64,000 nt of DNA from an uncultured Paraburkholderia sp. (GTDB lineage Bacteria; Pseudomonadota; Gammaproteobacteria; Burkholderiales; Burkholderiaceae): NCBI GenBank assembly GCA_940746715.1, contig CALNWN010000003.1:434001-498000 (forward strand). Direction: 5' to 3'. The position numbers and the translations under genes are program-made. This document shows positions 1-10,058 of the stretch, one piece after another. The notes under the pieces are model-generated. The model saw only the letters and a list, made by a program, of their open reading frames with translations. It did not search any database and had not been told where the DNA came from. The stretch's first letter is position 1. Every line of letters begins with the position of its first letter.

Positions 1-240
1 CGCGTGGAAGGAAACGGCGTGTCCGGGAATGGACGGGTCGGCGCCCGGATGACAGACGTAATCGACGTACGTGTAGCGATTCTTCGCTGGGTTTGCGGTA
101 TTCGGCGGCGCGTTGAACTCGTTAGTTTCACCCGGCGCTTTTTTTGCATGGGCGCCACGTGAATCTCGAATCCCTAGTAATCGACCATTTCCCAAGGTGC
201 GGTTTCGTCGGCCATGGCCGCCTCCGTCTTCGTCGCGCAT
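1..240 (-). CDS. Hypothetical protein, N-terminal part only
   Basis: An open frame starts at an ATG at 240 and runs leftward off the window for 80 codons without a stop. The predicted N-terminus is rich in Gly, Arg and Asp. It is followed by a segment containing RYTYVDYVCHPG and IPGHAVSFH. I do not recognise the family. No signal peptide or membrane segment is visible, and no good ribosome binding site precedes the ATG. The same frame is open back to the stop codon of the next gene (301-303), so the start is uncertain. It may be a real gene cut by the window edge or a chance open frame in GC-rich DNA. Confidence 0.3.
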   Translation of the reverse strand, partial: MRDEDGGGHGRRNRTLGNGRLLGIRDSRGAHAKKAPGETNEFNAPPNTANPAKNRYTYVDYVCHPGADPSIPGHAVSFHA

Positions 241-300
241 ATCAAAAAGTCTAGGTGATTTCGTCGGGAAGCGCGCTGCCCGACGGGTACTGCAAAACCA

Positions 301-870
301 CTACGGCTTCACTGCGCCGAGTTGCCTGAGCAGCGTCAGGTTGTCCTCCAGGTGCCAGTTTTCGATGATGCGCCCCTCCTTCACGCGATACAGATCGAAA
401 GCCTGGAAATCGACAGGCTGGCCTTCGCCCTTGAGGCTCTGAAACTGGCCGGTGAAATGTCCGCGGAAGTGCAGGTGAACCGAAGCGCGGTCGCCGGCAA
501 CGACGAGGTCGTCGATTTGCGCGCGAAGATCGGGCACCACCGCACGAAACGCCTCAGATGCCTTCAGCGGACTTTCGGGGCCTTGCGGACGGCCATCGGG
601 CAAGGTTCGGTCGACGAATGCCGGCGAGAGCGCGAGCTTCGCGTAGGACTCGTCGCCGGTGTCCCAGAACGCCGCGTAGCGGCGCGCCGCGAGCACCACG
701 GTGGCGGCCCTGGCGGAATGGCTGTCGGCGGCGAGATGGTGCGGCGCGGGCAGACCGGCATCGGCGGCCTGCGCGTTCAGCGCAATGGCGAGAGTGGCGA
801 GCGTGGCGGCGGCAAGGGCGGTGGTAATCAGCGCACGGCGCGTGATCGAGGACAGCGGGAGAGTGGACAT
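301..870 (-). CDS. Secreted SnoaL-like (NTF2-fold) protein
   Basis: The product is 189 residues. It starts with an Arg-containing n-region, then a hydrophobic Ala/Leu stretch and a likely signal peptidase I site near residue 35 (AQAADA), so it is probably periplasmic. The rest resembles the SnoaL / ester-cyclase group of the NTF2-like fold: an N-terminal helix with YAAFWDTGD, a middle segment on a protective or excluded pocket, and a C-terminal strand ending in YRVKEGRIIENWHLEDN, the typical sheet motif of the family. Such proteins act as small-molecule cyclases, isomerases or binding proteins; the substrate cannot be told from sequence. It is monocistronic and faces away from rdgC across a 237-bp gap. 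Confidence 0.7.
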   Translation of the reverse strand: MSTLPLSSITRRALITTALAAATLATLAIALNAQAADAGLPAPHHLAADSHSARAATVVLAARRYAAFWDTGDESYAKLALSPAFVDRTLPDGRPQGPESPLKASEAFRAVVPDLRAQIDDLVVAGDRASVHLHFRGHFTGQFQSLKGEGQPVDFQAFDLYRVKEGRIIENWHLEDNLTLLRQLGAVKP

Positions 871-1107
871 AGGGCGCTCCGGAGAGAAGTTGAGGACTGG
901 TCGGCATTCTCCGGATTACCGTGGGTTTTGTTAATGCGTCTTCCGCTTAAAGCATTTTCTCATGACGCTTGAAAATGTCTGCCGCCAACCCGTCACCTTG
1001 CGTGAGTTTTCTCGAGTCCGAACAGACATCGGCCAATTGGCCACCGTGATCGCCCGACACGCGCCGTCATATAGAATGACGCGCTTTGCCTGCCAGACAC
1101 TTCGCCT

Positions 1108-2025
1108 ATGTGGTTCAAAAACCTGCAGCTTCATCGTCTTCCCGCGCCGTGGTCTGTCACGGCGGAACAAATGGAAAAGTGGCTCGCGCCGCCCGCGTTC
1201 GCGCCGGGCAATAGTGTCGAAATGCAAAGCCACGGCTGGGCATCGCCGCGCGATAACGACTCGCTCGTGTATGCGCTCAACGGCCAGATGCTGCTCACGT
1301 TTCGCGCCGAAAAGAAGCTGCTGCCCGCTTCGGTCGTCGCGCAGGTGACGAAGGCGCGCGCGGCGGAACTCGAGGAGCAACAGGGTTTCAAACCCGGTCG
1401 CAAGCAGATGCGCGAACTCAAGTAGCAGGTGACCGATGAACTGCTGCCGCGCGCGTTCAGCATTCGCCGCGATACGCGCGTGTGGATCGATTGCCGCAAT
1501 GGCTGGCTTGTTATCGACGCGGCGTCGCAAGCGGTCGCCGACGAAGTGCGCGGCCTGCTGGTGAAGTCGGTCGATCAGTTGCCGCTCGAAACCGTGCGCG
1601 TCCCGCAATCGCCGGTTGCGGCCATGACGGAATGGCTGCTTTCGGGCGACGGTCCCGCCGGCTTTACCGTGGACCAGGACACGGAGTTGCGCTCGCCGAC
1701 GGAAGGCAACGCCACGGTCCGCTACGTCGGACATACTTTGGATGCGGAAGACATGCGCCGTCATATCGAGGCCGGCAAGCAATGCATGCGGCTCGCGATG
1801 ACATGGAAGGACCGCGTGTCCTTCGTGCTGACGCCTTCGCTCACGATCAAGCGGATTGCGCCGCTCGACGTATTGAAGGAAGCGGGCGATCCGACCGCGC
1901 AAAACGACGACGAACGCTTCGACTCCGACTTCACGTTGATGACCGCAGAGCTGGACAGGATGCCCGGCGATCTGCTGGATGCGTTGGGTGGGGAGCAGGG
2001 GGAGGGTATGTTGCGGGCGGCTTGA
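1108..2025 (+). pseudogene. rdgC: rdgC interrupted by one in-frame amber codon
   Basis: The two halves (1108-1425 and 1429-2025) are in the same frame and together give about 305 codons, the usual RdgC length. RdgC is a nucleoid-associated, ring-forming DNA-binding protein that limits RecA action during recombination and replication restart. The N-terminus ([11 protein letters not shown]) and the C-terminal part are both recognisable. The frame is broken only by TAG at 1423-1425, between RELK and QVTDE, where relatives carry a Glu codon; GAG to TAG is a single change. An internal GTG at 1429 could start a C-terminal fragment but has no clear ribosome binding site. A good terminator follows at 2100. 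It is either a young pseudogene or a base-call error. Confidence 0.85.
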
Positions 2026-2099
2026 GGGGAGCCCGCCGGGTGATTTCTGGTTTTGCTCGTGCGGGGACGGTTGGCCTGCGTTGATGGATGTTTTTGATT

Positions 2100-2123
2100 G
2101 GCCCGCATGCGCGGGCCTTTTTT
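2100..2123 (+). terminator. Rho-independent terminator after rdgC
   Basis: A 7-bp GC-rich stem (GGCCCGC / GCGGGCC) with a 4-nt loop is followed by six T residues. It lies 75 bases after the rdgC stop and between the convergent rdgC and VOC genes. Confidence 0.85.
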
Positions 2124-2217
2124 CGATGACCGAACCCCTTGTCCAGTCATCGATTCACGTCACTCGCCTCCCGCGCCCGGCTTGCGCGGCATCCCCTCAC
2201 CCGCATCAGGCAAACCC

Positions 2218-2682
2218 TTATCCCAACGCCGCCATCGCCTGCTCGATCTCCTCCTTGCTCAGGTCGCGCTTGTGTGTCGCCAAAGACCAGTTATGCCCAA
2301 ACGGGTCTTTCAACTGGCCGTAGCGGTCGCCCCAGAACATGTCGGCGACCGGCACCTTGACGGTCGCGCCGGCATCGACAGCCTGCTGGAAACTGGCGTC
2401 CACATCTTCGACATAGTGGTGAATCGTCACCGGCGTGCCTTGCAGATGGTTCGGGCCGAAACACTGGTGTTCGGGCCATTCGTCGGTGAGCATCAGCATC
2501 GAATCGCCGATTTTCAGGCACGCGTGCATCACCTTGCCGTCCGGCCCCGGCAGGCGGAACTGCTCGACGGCGTTGAAGGCTTTCGTGTAGAACGCAATGG
2601 CTTCTGCGGCGTTCGCGCAGATCAGATACGGTGTGAGCGAGTGCATCCCGTCCGGGATCGGTTTGACAGCGGGGCTGGTCAT
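2218..2682 (-). CDS. VOC family protein, PhnB-like
   Basis: The product is 154 residues from the ATG at 2682, which is preceded by AAGGAG at proper distance; the frame is open further upstream but without support. It shows the vicinal oxygen chelate fold of the PhnB/glyoxalase-like group: HSLTPYLICANAAEAIAFY at the start, a central PGPDGKVMHACLKIGDSMLML, and a C-terminal WGDRYGQLKDPFGHNW motif typical of the family. VOC proteins bind a divalent metal and act as glyoxalases, dioxygenases, epimerases or drug-binding proteins; the substrate is unknown here. It appears intact and monocistronic. Confidence 0.85.
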   Translation of the reverse strand: MTSPAVKPIPDGMHSLTPYLICANAAEAIAFYTKAFNAVEQFRLPGPDGKVMHACLKIGDSMLMLTDEWPEHQCFGPNHLQGTPVTIHHYVEDVDASFQQAVDAGATVKVPVADMFWGDRYGQLKDPFGHNWSLATHKRDLSKEEIEQAMAALG

Positions 2683-2907
2683 GACGGTGGCTCCTTGAAG
2701 TAACAGGTTCGTGGATTGAAAGTCCGACTGTTTCAGCCAAGCCTTCAACGTTACGACGAGCACCGCGCCGCCGAATCGACACTCCGTAAAAAATATTTTC
2801 GAGCATGCACGGCCGGCTAATGCACGCCGCGTGGCAGTGCCCTTTACTGTTGACCGCGAGCTCACGAGCCCTCGAGACCGCTAGCCGCGACCCCGCCAGT
2901 CAACCCG

Positions 2908-4651
2908 TCAGCCCGCCGGGCTATCCTCGTCAGCAGGCGCGGCGGGCGCCGGTGCGGAACCCGGCGCGGGCGCCGCCGCGCCCGTCGGCGCGCCGAGTAT
3001 GCTGATCTGGAACGTCGGCGTGCCCCCGAGCGATTGCAGCGTCGCGTCCTCGGGAATGTGCTCGAGAAGCGGCAGGATCACCGAGCCGCCGATGACCGCG
3101 CGCCGGCTGTTGTCGGCCGGCCGCAGTCCCCAGACGTCCTGATATACCACCTGCACGGCGACGCCGTTGCGCGTGGTATTGCCGAGGTAAAGCATCACGT
3201 GCCCGCCGATATAGATCAGCGTGCGCAGCGGCGCGCCATGCTCGGCCAGATAGTCGAGCCGTTGCGCGGGCGTGGAGGCCCGACAGGTCGATCATGCGCC
3301 CGGCGCTCATCTGCGTGGACGAATGGCGCGGCAGCCACACGCCGAACGCTGCGAAGATGCTTTGCAACTCCGATGAACAGTCGTTGTAGAGGCCGCTGTT
3401 GTCCCAGCCGTAGGGCCGGCCGATGAGCGCTTTAAGGAGCGTCGCCAGGTGGCGCGGCGTGGCGGCGAGCGGCATCGGCGCGATCTGCGTGTCGTCGAGT
3501 TCCGCGGTGCGGATTAGCGCCTCGCCTTCGGCGTCGCGCGCGGGCACGAGGATCGTGCGCGACGTTGTCGGCGGGACGGCGGCATCACTGCCGAGGTCGC
3601 CGTTGTTCGCGTTCGCCGCCGCCTGGAGTGCAGCCGATGGCCCGCCACGCCTCGCCACACCTCGCGCAGCATTGCCCGGCGAGGCCGCCACCAACGGCAG
3701 CAGCGTCCCGGCGCGCGCCTCGAAGCGAAACACGCCGCGGCTGTCGCGCACCGGCACGAAAGCGCCGATTACCGCACCCAGCGATTTCGCGCTCGCGGCA
3801 CGCCATGCATCGACGAAACGCTCGCTCGCCATGCCGACGCCGTCGCTGCGCACCCAGCCCTGGACGTCGGGCGTCTGCGCGTAACGCCATGCGCCGTCGA
3901 CGCTCGTGCCGAGCACATACAGCGGCGTGCCGGGCCGGACAGCCGAGATCTGCAGATTGTCGAACGGATAGCCCTCGCCGGCGAGGCGGTGATCGTAGAA
4001 GGAAGGGTCGGTGGTGGGCAGCTCGCGCACCATCAGATTGGCCGTCGCGACGGCCCGCCGCAACGGCTGATAGGCCGGCGCCTCGGTAAATTGCGCGACG
4101 TTCATGTTTCGCGCGATGGCGTCGATCCACGCCTTGTCGTGCGGACGGAAATTCTCGCCGTAACCCATGGCCGCACCGCTTTTGCCCGTGTTGTCGAACC
4201 TGTCGATGCGGCGTTGCTGCAACGCGGCGATATCCGCGCCTTGCTGGCGATACACGCGCATCGTCACATACGCGGAATTCCACGGCGACGGCGCGCTCGT
4301 GCCCGTGCCGAAGTAGCGTGCGTAGAGGGCCTGAAAATGCGCCTGCTGGTCGGCAGGACTCAGGAACGGCTGGTCGTAAGCGCCGAGCGGAAAGAGCGCG
4401 ACCGTGTCGACGGGCCCGCGCGCGTCGCGCGTCTGGGAGGGATTGCTGCACGCAGCAAGCACGACGAGCGACGCCGCCGCTACGGACGCCGCGACGCCGC
4501 GCCAGCCGCCCGGGAACGCAGGGGCAACGCGTGAATCGCGGAGAGGCGGAGAAGGCGCACGACACGGACAACGCGAGCGGATCGAAAAACGCGGGCAACG
4601 CGCAAAGGAACGGCTAAACGCATGAGTTCGGCAAAGAGATTCCAAGGGCAC
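2908..4651 (-). pseudogene. SH3 / NlpC-P60 lipoprotein hydrolase, frameshifted
   Basis: The reading frame from 4651 encodes an N-terminus with a lipobox (VVLAAC, about residue 68), so an outer or inner membrane lipoprotein. An N-terminal NlpC/P60-associated region and bacterial SH3 region follow, then an NlpC/P60 peptidase domain with the catalytic Cys motif YNDCSSELQ. At about 3270-3285 the frame shifts by one base after DLSG. The expected continuation, with the catalytic His in IGGHVMLYLG and the Pro/Ala-rich tail, is in another frame and ends at 2908. Cys and His are therefore split between frames, and the peptidoglycan hydrolase should be inactive. The true start is uncertain; several upstream Met/Leu codons are possible. 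Confidence 0.8.
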
Positions 4652-4729
4652 GATGATACGGCGTTGCGCGTTCCATTACACTTGATCGGGAGCCAAACCA
4701 ACGTTTTTCCACACACGAGGGAGCACGGC

Positions 4730-4935
4730 ATGCAAACGAGCGCACGCAATCAGTTCGCAGGCGAGGTAGTCGAAATCACGCACGGCGCGGTGAACAACGA
4801 GGTCACGCTGCGCACCGCGGACGGCCTGGAAATCGTCGCGATAATGAAAGCGTCGAGCGGCTCGGCCTCGCAGCGGGGAAAGCGGCGAGCGCCATCTTCA
4901 AGGCATCGAGCGTGATTGTCGGCGTGGAGTCGTAG
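4730..4935 (+). pseudogene. Mop/TOBE molybdate-binding protein, frameshifted
   Basis: The gene starts with ATG at 4730 behind GAGGGAG. Its first 38 codons give a typical single-Mop-domain molbindin start (SARNQFAGEVVEITHGAVNNEV), then LRTADGLEIVAI. A short deletion near 4845 then shifts the frame; the expected tail (LAAGKAASAIFKASSVIVGV) continues in another frame to TAG at 4933-4935. Intact proteins of this kind are about 70 residues and form hexamers that store molybdate or tungstate in the cytoplasm. The present product would carry a wrong C-terminus, so it is probably non-functional. Confidence 0.7.
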
Positions 4936-5038
4936 TGGCCGCATTCCAGTGATTGCGAAAGCGGCTTGCTTTACACTGGACCGCGCGGTTGCATCGTTTG
5001 TTGTTTTGCCGTTTTTTGGCCTTTATCACGGACCTGCC

Positions 5039-5537
5039 ATGTTCGACGTCTCCTCCGCCTCGCATTTGCCGAAGGCCGCGCATTACGAAGAGCTTGTCGC
5101 GCAGGCGCGCGCTCCTCGCCGACGAAACCGACTGGATCGCCAACGCGGCGAATTTCTCGTCGTTCGTCTTTCATTCGTTGAGCGATCTGAACTGGGCAGG
5201 TTTCTATTTTCACGACGGCCGCGAGCTGGTGGTCGGCCCTTTCCAGGGCAAGCCGGCGTGCGTGCGCATTCACCTCGGCAAAGGCGTGTGCGGCACCGCG
5301 GCGCAAACACGCGAAACGCAGATCGTGCGCGACGTCCACGAATTTCCCGGCCATATTGCGTGCGATTCGGCGTCGCAATCGGAAATCGTCGTGCCGCTCG
5401 TCGCGCCGGACGGCACGCTGATCGGCGTGTGGGATGTCGATAGTCCGGTTCTCGCGCGCTTCGACGAAGAAGACGCGAAGGGCATGCAAGCGCTGTGCGC
5501 GGTGTTCATCGAGGCGGCACTGCCGCGCGCGTCGTAG
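5039..5537 (+). pseudogene. msrC: GAF-domain free methionine-(R)-sulfoxide reductase, frameshifted
   Basis: The start is ATG at 5039 (MFDVSSASHL). The first 25 codons are in one frame; from about 5110 the homologous sequence (LLADETDWIANAANFSSF onward) continues in another frame to TAG at 5535-5537. The shift fits loss of two bases in a GCGCGC run. The downstream part is a complete GAF domain with the Cys residues used by fRMsr enzymes (KPACVRIHLGKGVCGTAA and GHIACDS). The enzyme reduces free Met-R-sulfoxide in the cytoplasm. No alternative start with a ribosome binding site restores the frame, so I call it a pseudogene with a single lesion. Confidence 0.75.
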
Positions 5538-5581
5538 TCACAGCACACACGGCTCGTTTCAGAATAACAAAAGGCGGCGCG

Positions 5582-7156
5582 ATGCAAGCTCAGTTCCCAC
5601 TCGCAGTAGAAACGCCCGACGCCGCACCAGCCGCCAATTTTGCCGTCGCACCAGCCGCCGCTCCCTTCGGCATGTTCATCTGCGATGGAAACGGCACGTT
5701 CCAGACCGTCAACGCGGCGCTGGAAAAGCTCACGGGACTGAGCGCCGATGAACTGGTCGGCCGGCGCGGTTTTGAATCGCTGCATGATCCGGCCGAACTC
5801 GCGAGGCGCCGCGCCGAGCTGCCGTGCCTCGCGGCGATCGGCGCCCGCTACGAGGGCGAATGGACTTACCGGCGACGCAGCGGCACGCCGGTGCTTGTCG
5901 TGCTGGCGCTATCGGCTTTATCGCCCATGTCCGGCGCCGCGGCGCGCCACCCAGGCGAGGCGCTTTATGTCGGTGTGGTCGTCGACATGACACGCTACGC
6001 GCAATCCGAAGCTCGCCTTTGGTACCTGTCGCATCACGACGGCGTGACCCGTCTGCCGAATCAGACGCTCTTCACCGAGCGCCTCGAGCTGACCATCGCG
6101 CGCTGTCAGCGCAGCCACAGTGCGTTCACGGTGCTAATCGCGGAGCTCGGTCACTTGCGCAAGCTGCGCGACGCGCTCGGCCGCATTGCCGAGCCGATCG
6201 ACTATGGCGGCACCGCGCTCAATATCGCCGCGAGCATCGGCATCGTCGCCTATCCGGACGACGGCGGCGATGCCGCCGCGACGCTGATGCGGCGCGCGGG
6301 CGTCGCGTTGTCGGCGGCGGCCGCGGTGCACGGCAATGCGGTCCGCCGTTTTTCGACCGCGCTAGAAGGGCAGGCGGCGCGCCGCTTCCAGATCGAGACG
6401 ATGCTGCGCGAAGCGTTGCAACGCCAGCAATTGCATCTCGTGTATCAGCCGCAGGTGACGCTCGCCAACGGACGGATCGCGCAAGTCGAAACGCTGCTGC
6501 GCTGGAACCATCCGCAGCGCGGCATGATCAGTCCCGCGGAATTCGTGCTGGTCGCCGAGGAGTCTGGATTGATCGAGCAGATCGGCGAGTGGGTGATCCG
6601 CACCGCATGCCGCGAGGCCGGCAAGCTGCTGCGGCTGACCGGCAAGCTGCCGCGTGTGGCGATCAATGTGTCGCCGCAGCAGTTTCAGCGCGCGGATTTG
6701 TTCGAGACGATTCGAGAGGCACTCGACGATGCCGCGCTGCATCCGTCGTACCTCGAAGTGGAAATCACCGAAGGCGCGTTGCTCGGCGACACCGAACAGG
6801 CGCTGCACACGCTGCACGCTTTGCGCGACCTAGGCGTGGAGATTGCCGTCGACGACTTCGGCACCGGCTATTCGAGTCTCGCGTATCTGACGCGTTTTCC
6901 GTTGAACCGTTTGAAGATTGACCGCTCGTTCGTCACGCGCATGAGCGGCGATCCGCAGTGTCTTGCACTGGTCGGCGCGATCATCGCGATGGCGCACGCG
7001 CTCAAGCTGCGCGTCACGGCGGAGGGCGTCGAAACGCCCGAGCAGGCCGCGCAATTGCAGGCCCTCGGCTGCGACGAGGCGCAAGGCTTCTGGTTCTCGC
7101 GGCCGGTGACGGCTTCGGGGCTGCGGAATCTGATCGGGCCGTTGGGCGCGGGGTAA
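5582..7156 (+). CDS. PAS-EAL cyclic-di-GMP phosphodiesterase with its GGDEF core deleted
   Basis: The open frame encodes 524 residues. Residues about 25-140 form a PAS domain (GMFICDGNGTFQTVNAALEK). Residues about 155-200 match the start of a GGDEF domain (HHDGVTRLPNQTLF), and about 200-265 match its end (TALNIAASIGIVAYPDDG). The roughly 70 residues between them, including the GGDEF signature, are absent: DALG runs directly into RIAEPID. From about 275 a full EAL domain follows, with QPQV, ETLLRW in place of EALLRW, NVSPQQF, EITEG, DDFGTGYSS, KIDRSF and AEGVET. It should hydrolyse c-di-GMP if it folds. No diguanylate cyclase activity is possible. The in-frame excision is probably a decay step, given the neighbours. 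Confidence 0.85.
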   Translation: MQAQFPLAVETPDAAPAANFAVAPAAAPFGMFICDGNGTFQTVNAALEKLTGLSADELVGRRGFESLHDPAELARRRAELPCLAAIGARYEGEWTYRRRSGTPVLVVLALSALSPMSGAAARHPGEALYVGVVVDMTRYAQSEARLWYLSHHDGVTRLPNQTLFTERLELTIARCQRSHSAFTVLIAELGHLRKLRDALGRIAEPIDYGGTALNIAASIGIVAYPDDGGDAAATLMRRAGVALSAAAAVHGNAVRRFSTALEGQAARRFQIETMLREALQRQQLHLVYQPQVTLANGRIAQVETLLRWNHPQRGMISPAEFVLVAEESGLIEQIGEWVIRTACREAGKLLRLTGKLPRVAINVSPQQFQRADLFETIREALDDAALHPSYLEVEITEGALLGDTEQALHTLHALRDLGVEIAVDDFGTGYSSLAYLTRFPLNRLKIDRSFVTRMSGDPQCLALVGAIIAMAHALKLRVTAEGVETPEQAAQLQALGCDEAQGFWFSRPVTASGLRNLIGPLGAG

Positions 7157-7199
7157 GCGCTGTGTGTTGTGAGGATGCTCGCGCTGAAACGGCGCATGA

Positions 7200-8669
7200 C
7201 TACATCAGAACAATGTCGTACTGCTCCTGACTCAGATTCGATTCGACCTGCAACGACACGGGCTTGCCAATAAAATCGATCAGCATCGCGAGATGCTGCG
7301 ACTCTTCTTCCAGAAAAAGATCGATCACCTGCTGCGACGCCACCATGCGAAACTCGCGCGGATTGAATTGCCGCGACTCGCGCAGAATCTCGCGCAGCAC
7401 GTCATAGCAAACGGTACGCGGCGTCTTCACCTGGCCCTTGCCCTGGCAAACCGGGCACGGCTCGCACAACACATGCGCGAGCGATTCGCGTGTGCGCTTG
7501 CGCGTCATCTCGACAAGCCCGAGCTGCGAAAAACCATTCACCGTGACCCGCGTGCGGTCGCGCGACAACGCGCGCTTCAGTTCGCCCAGCACCTGATCGC
7601 GATGCTCGACATTCTCCATATCGATGAAGTCGATGATGATCACGCCGCCAAGATTGCGCAGGCGCAACTGGCGCGCAATGGTGTGCGCCGCTTCGAGGTT
7701 GGTCTTGAAGATGGTGTCGTCGAAATTGCGCGCGCCGACGTAGCCACCCGTATTCACGTCGATGGTGGTCATGGCCTCCGTCTGGTCGATCACCAGATAG
7801 CCGCCCGACTTGAGATCCACCCGGCGCGATAGCGCGCGCTGAATCTCGGCCTCGATGTTGTACAGGTCGAAGAGCGGCCGCTCGCCGGTGTAGTGATGCA
7901 GTTTCGCGGAGACGGCCGGCGTGAACTCGGCTGCGAAATCGGCGAGCATCTGATAGGTCTCGCGCGAATCGACCTGAATGCGCGACGTCTCGTCGTTGAC
8001 GAAGTCGCGCAGCACGCGCTGCGCCAGATTCAGGTCCTGATAGAGCAGACTGGTCGGCGGCATGCGCTGGCCTTGCGACAGAATCGTCGCCCAGGTCTTG
8101 CGCAGATACGCGACGTCGGCGGCCAGCTCTTCGCTCGTCGCGTCTTCGGCGATGGTGCGCACGATGTAGCCGCCTTTCTCGTCGGCGGGCAGCACGGCGG
8201 TCAGCCGCGCTCGCACAGCCTCACGTTCGGCTTCGCTCTCGATCTTCTGCGAAATGCCGATATGCGGCTCCTGCGGCAGATACACGAGCGTGCGCCCGGC
8301 AATGCTCACTTGCGTGGAAAGCCGCGCGCCCTTTGTGCCGATCGGATCCTTCACGACCTGAACCATGAGCGTCTGGCCCTCGAACACGATCTTTTCGATG
8401 GGCTGATGCGGGCTCTGGTGTTGCGGTTCGCCGGCAATGCGCGGATGCCAGATGTCGGCTACGTGCAAAAACGCGGCGCGTTCGAGACCGATGTCGATAA
8501 ACGCGGATTGCATGCCCGGCAACACGCGCACGACCTTGCCGAGATAGACGTTGCCGACGCGGCCCCGCGACAGCGTTCGTTCGACTTGAAGTTCCTGGAC
8601 GGCGTCTTGCTGGACGAGCGCGACGCGCGTTTCCTGCGGCGTGACATTGATCAGGATTTCTTCATTCAT
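7200..8669 (-). CDS. rng: Ribonuclease G
   Basis: The product is 489 residues, full length for RNase G. It has an N-terminal S1 RNA-binding domain (GRVGNVYLGKVVRVLPGMQSA), the RNase H-like and 5'-sensor regions, and the DNase I-like catalytic part with the Mg ligands in TTIDVNTGGYVG and IIIDFIDM. The C-terminal zinc-link CEPCPVC is present. It is a cytoplasmic endonuclease that matures 16S rRNA and turns over mRNA. It is the last gene of the minus-strand block and lies 9 bp after maf, so the two are probably co-transcribed. No damage is seen. Confidence 0.97.
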   Translation of the reverse strand: MNEEILINVTPQETRVALVQQDAVQELQVERTLSRGRVGNVYLGKVVRVLPGMQSAFIDIGLERAAFLHVADIWHPRIAGEPQHQSPHQPIEKIVFEGQTLMVQVVKDPIGTKGARLSTQVSIAGRTLVYLPQEPHIGISQKIESEAEREAVRARLTAVLPADEKGGYIVRTIAEDATSEELAADVAYLRKTWATILSQGQRMPPTSLLYQDLNLAQRVLRDFVNDETSRIQVDSRETYQMLADFAAEFTPAVSAKLHHYTGERPLFDLYNIEAEIQRALSRRVDLKSGGYLVIDQTEAMTTIDVNTGGYVGARNFDDTIFKTNLEAAHTIARQLRLRNLGGVIIIDFIDMENVEHRDQVLGELKRALSRDRTRVTVNGFSQLGLVEMTRKRTRESLAHVLCEPCPVCQGKGQVKTPRTVCYDVLREILRESRQFNPREFRMVASQQVIDLFLEEESQHLAMLIDFIGKPVSLQVESNLSQEQYDIVLM

Positions 8670-8678
8670 GGTGTTGTT

Positions 8679-9308
8679 CTAGAAGTCGATGCGCGTTGCA
8701 CGCAGAAGGGCAGCGGTTTCAAAAAGCGGCAAACCCATGATACCTGAATAGGACCCGTCGATATGCTCGATAAACTCCGCGGCGCGTCCCTGCACGCCGT
8801 ACGCGCCCGCCTTGCCGAGCGGCTCGCCGCTTGCCACGTAGCGGCGAATCGCGTCTGCGTGCAGCGCAGCAAAACGCACCTTCGACACCGACAGCGCCGC
8901 GAGCGGCAACTCGCCTTGCGCGTCCACCACGGCGACGGCGGTGAGCACTTCGTGGTCGCGGCCCGCGAGGCGCGCGAGCATCGCCGCGGCGTCGTCGGCG
9001 TCGAGCGGTTTGCCGAGGATCGCGTCGTCGATCGTGACCGTTGTATCCGCAACCAGAATCGGCCGCGCGACACGGCCGCCTGCCACGAGGCGCGCACGCG
9101 CAGCGCGCGCCTTCGCCACGCACACGCGCCGCACATAGTCGTGCGCGCGCTCGCCGGGCAGCTCGGCTTCGAGGGCTTCGGCGTCTTCATCGGGGCGCGG
9201 CAGCAGCAGTTCGAAGCGTACGCCGATCTGTTGCAGCAACTCCTGGCGGCGCGGACTTTGCGACGCGAGATAGACGAACGGATGCAGCGAAGCGGCGGAC
9301 GTTGGCAT
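8679..9308 (-). CDS. maf: Maf-family nucleoside triphosphate pyrophosphatase
   Basis: The product is 209 residues from ATG 9308. The N-terminal signature [12 protein letters not shown] contains the phosphate-binding Ser-x-Ser/Pro-Arg-Arg of Maf proteins. A central [10 protein letters not shown] carries the conserved Asp-Thr-x-Val, and the C-terminal half has [28 protein letters not shown]. Maf enzymes hydrolyse non-canonical or modified dTTP/UTP to the monophosphate in the cytoplasm; the dTTP/UTP subtype is likely but not proven. It sits between rlmH and rng, its standard place in Burkholderia. The 228-bp gap upstream holds no gene that I can support. Confidence 0.93.
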   Translation of the reverse strand: MPTSAASLHPFVYLASQSPRRQELLQQIGVRFELLLPRPDEDAEALEAELPGERAHDYVRRVCVAKARAARARLVAGGRVARPILVADTTVTIDDAILGKPLDADDAAAMLARLAGRDHEVLTAVAVVDAQGELPLAALSVSKVRFAALHADAIRRYVASGEPLGKAGAYGVQGRAAEFIEHIDGSYSGIMGLPLFETAALLRATRIDF

Positions 9309-9536
9309 GAAAGAAGTCTCTTTGAGGTCTCGTTGACACGGATTGGCATGAGCACGGCGGCGCACCCCGGCGAGGCCCAGCGTGGCGGTCTCGTGCATGG
9401 CGCAATTACGCACGCGACGCGCGGTTCACGCGGGCAGGCGAAATGAAAGCGTGGCGCCCGCGCGCACCCGCAGCGTCACCGTGAACGGCCGCGCCGCGCC
9501 TGCCGAGGCATGCGCCGCATGACCGCCGGTGTTCGC

Positions 9537-10007
9537 TCACGCGTGATGATAGGGGTGATTTTGCGTGATGGTCCACGCGCGGTAAAGCTGCTCGGCGAGC
9601 AGCACGCGCACCATCGCATGCGGCAACGTGAGGCTGGAGACGCGCAGCAGCATGTCGGCGCGCGCCTTCAGTTCGGGGTCCAGTCCGTCCGCGCCGCCGA
9701 TCAGAAACGCGACGTCGCGGCCGTCCTGCTGCCAGCCGGGCAGGGCACCCGCAAGCTGCATCGTGGTCCAGTCCTTGCCGCGTTCGTCGAGCGCGACGAT
9801 GCGCGCGTTCTTCGGCAGCGCGGCCTCGATCTTCACGCGCTCGGCGGCCATCACGCTTTCGGCCGGCCGGCCCGACGAGCGCTGCTCGGGCTTGATCTCC
9901 CGCAGCTCGATGCGCAGTTCCGGCGGCATGCGTTTCGCGTGTTCGTCGAAGCCGGTGGCGATCCAGTCCGGCATCTTGTGGCCGACGGCGAGAATGTGCA
10001 GTTTCAT
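9537..10007 (-). CDS. rlmH: 23S rRNA pseudouridine-1915 N3-methyltransferase RlmH
   Basis: The product is 156 residues from ATG 10007, the family length; an upstream start four codons earlier is less likely. It is a SPOUT methyltransferase with the trefoil-knot SAM site in the C-terminal half ([11 protein letters not shown] and [18 protein letters not shown]). It methylates pseudouridine 1915 in helix 69 of the assembled 70S ribosome. It follows rsfS by 51 bp in the housekeeping block. No damage is seen. Confidence 0.96.
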   Translation of the reverse strand: MKLHILAVGHKMPDWIATGFDEHAKRMPPELRIELREIKPEQRSSGRPAESVMAAERVKIEAALPKNARIVALDERGKDWTTMQLAGALPGWQQDGRDVAFLIGGADGLDPELKARADMLLRVSSLTLPHAMVRVLLAEQLYRAWTITQNHPYHHA

Positions 10008-10058
10008 GAATGCTCGCAAGCTCGGGCCGCGGACTTGTGCCGCGAGCCGATCAGCCGC

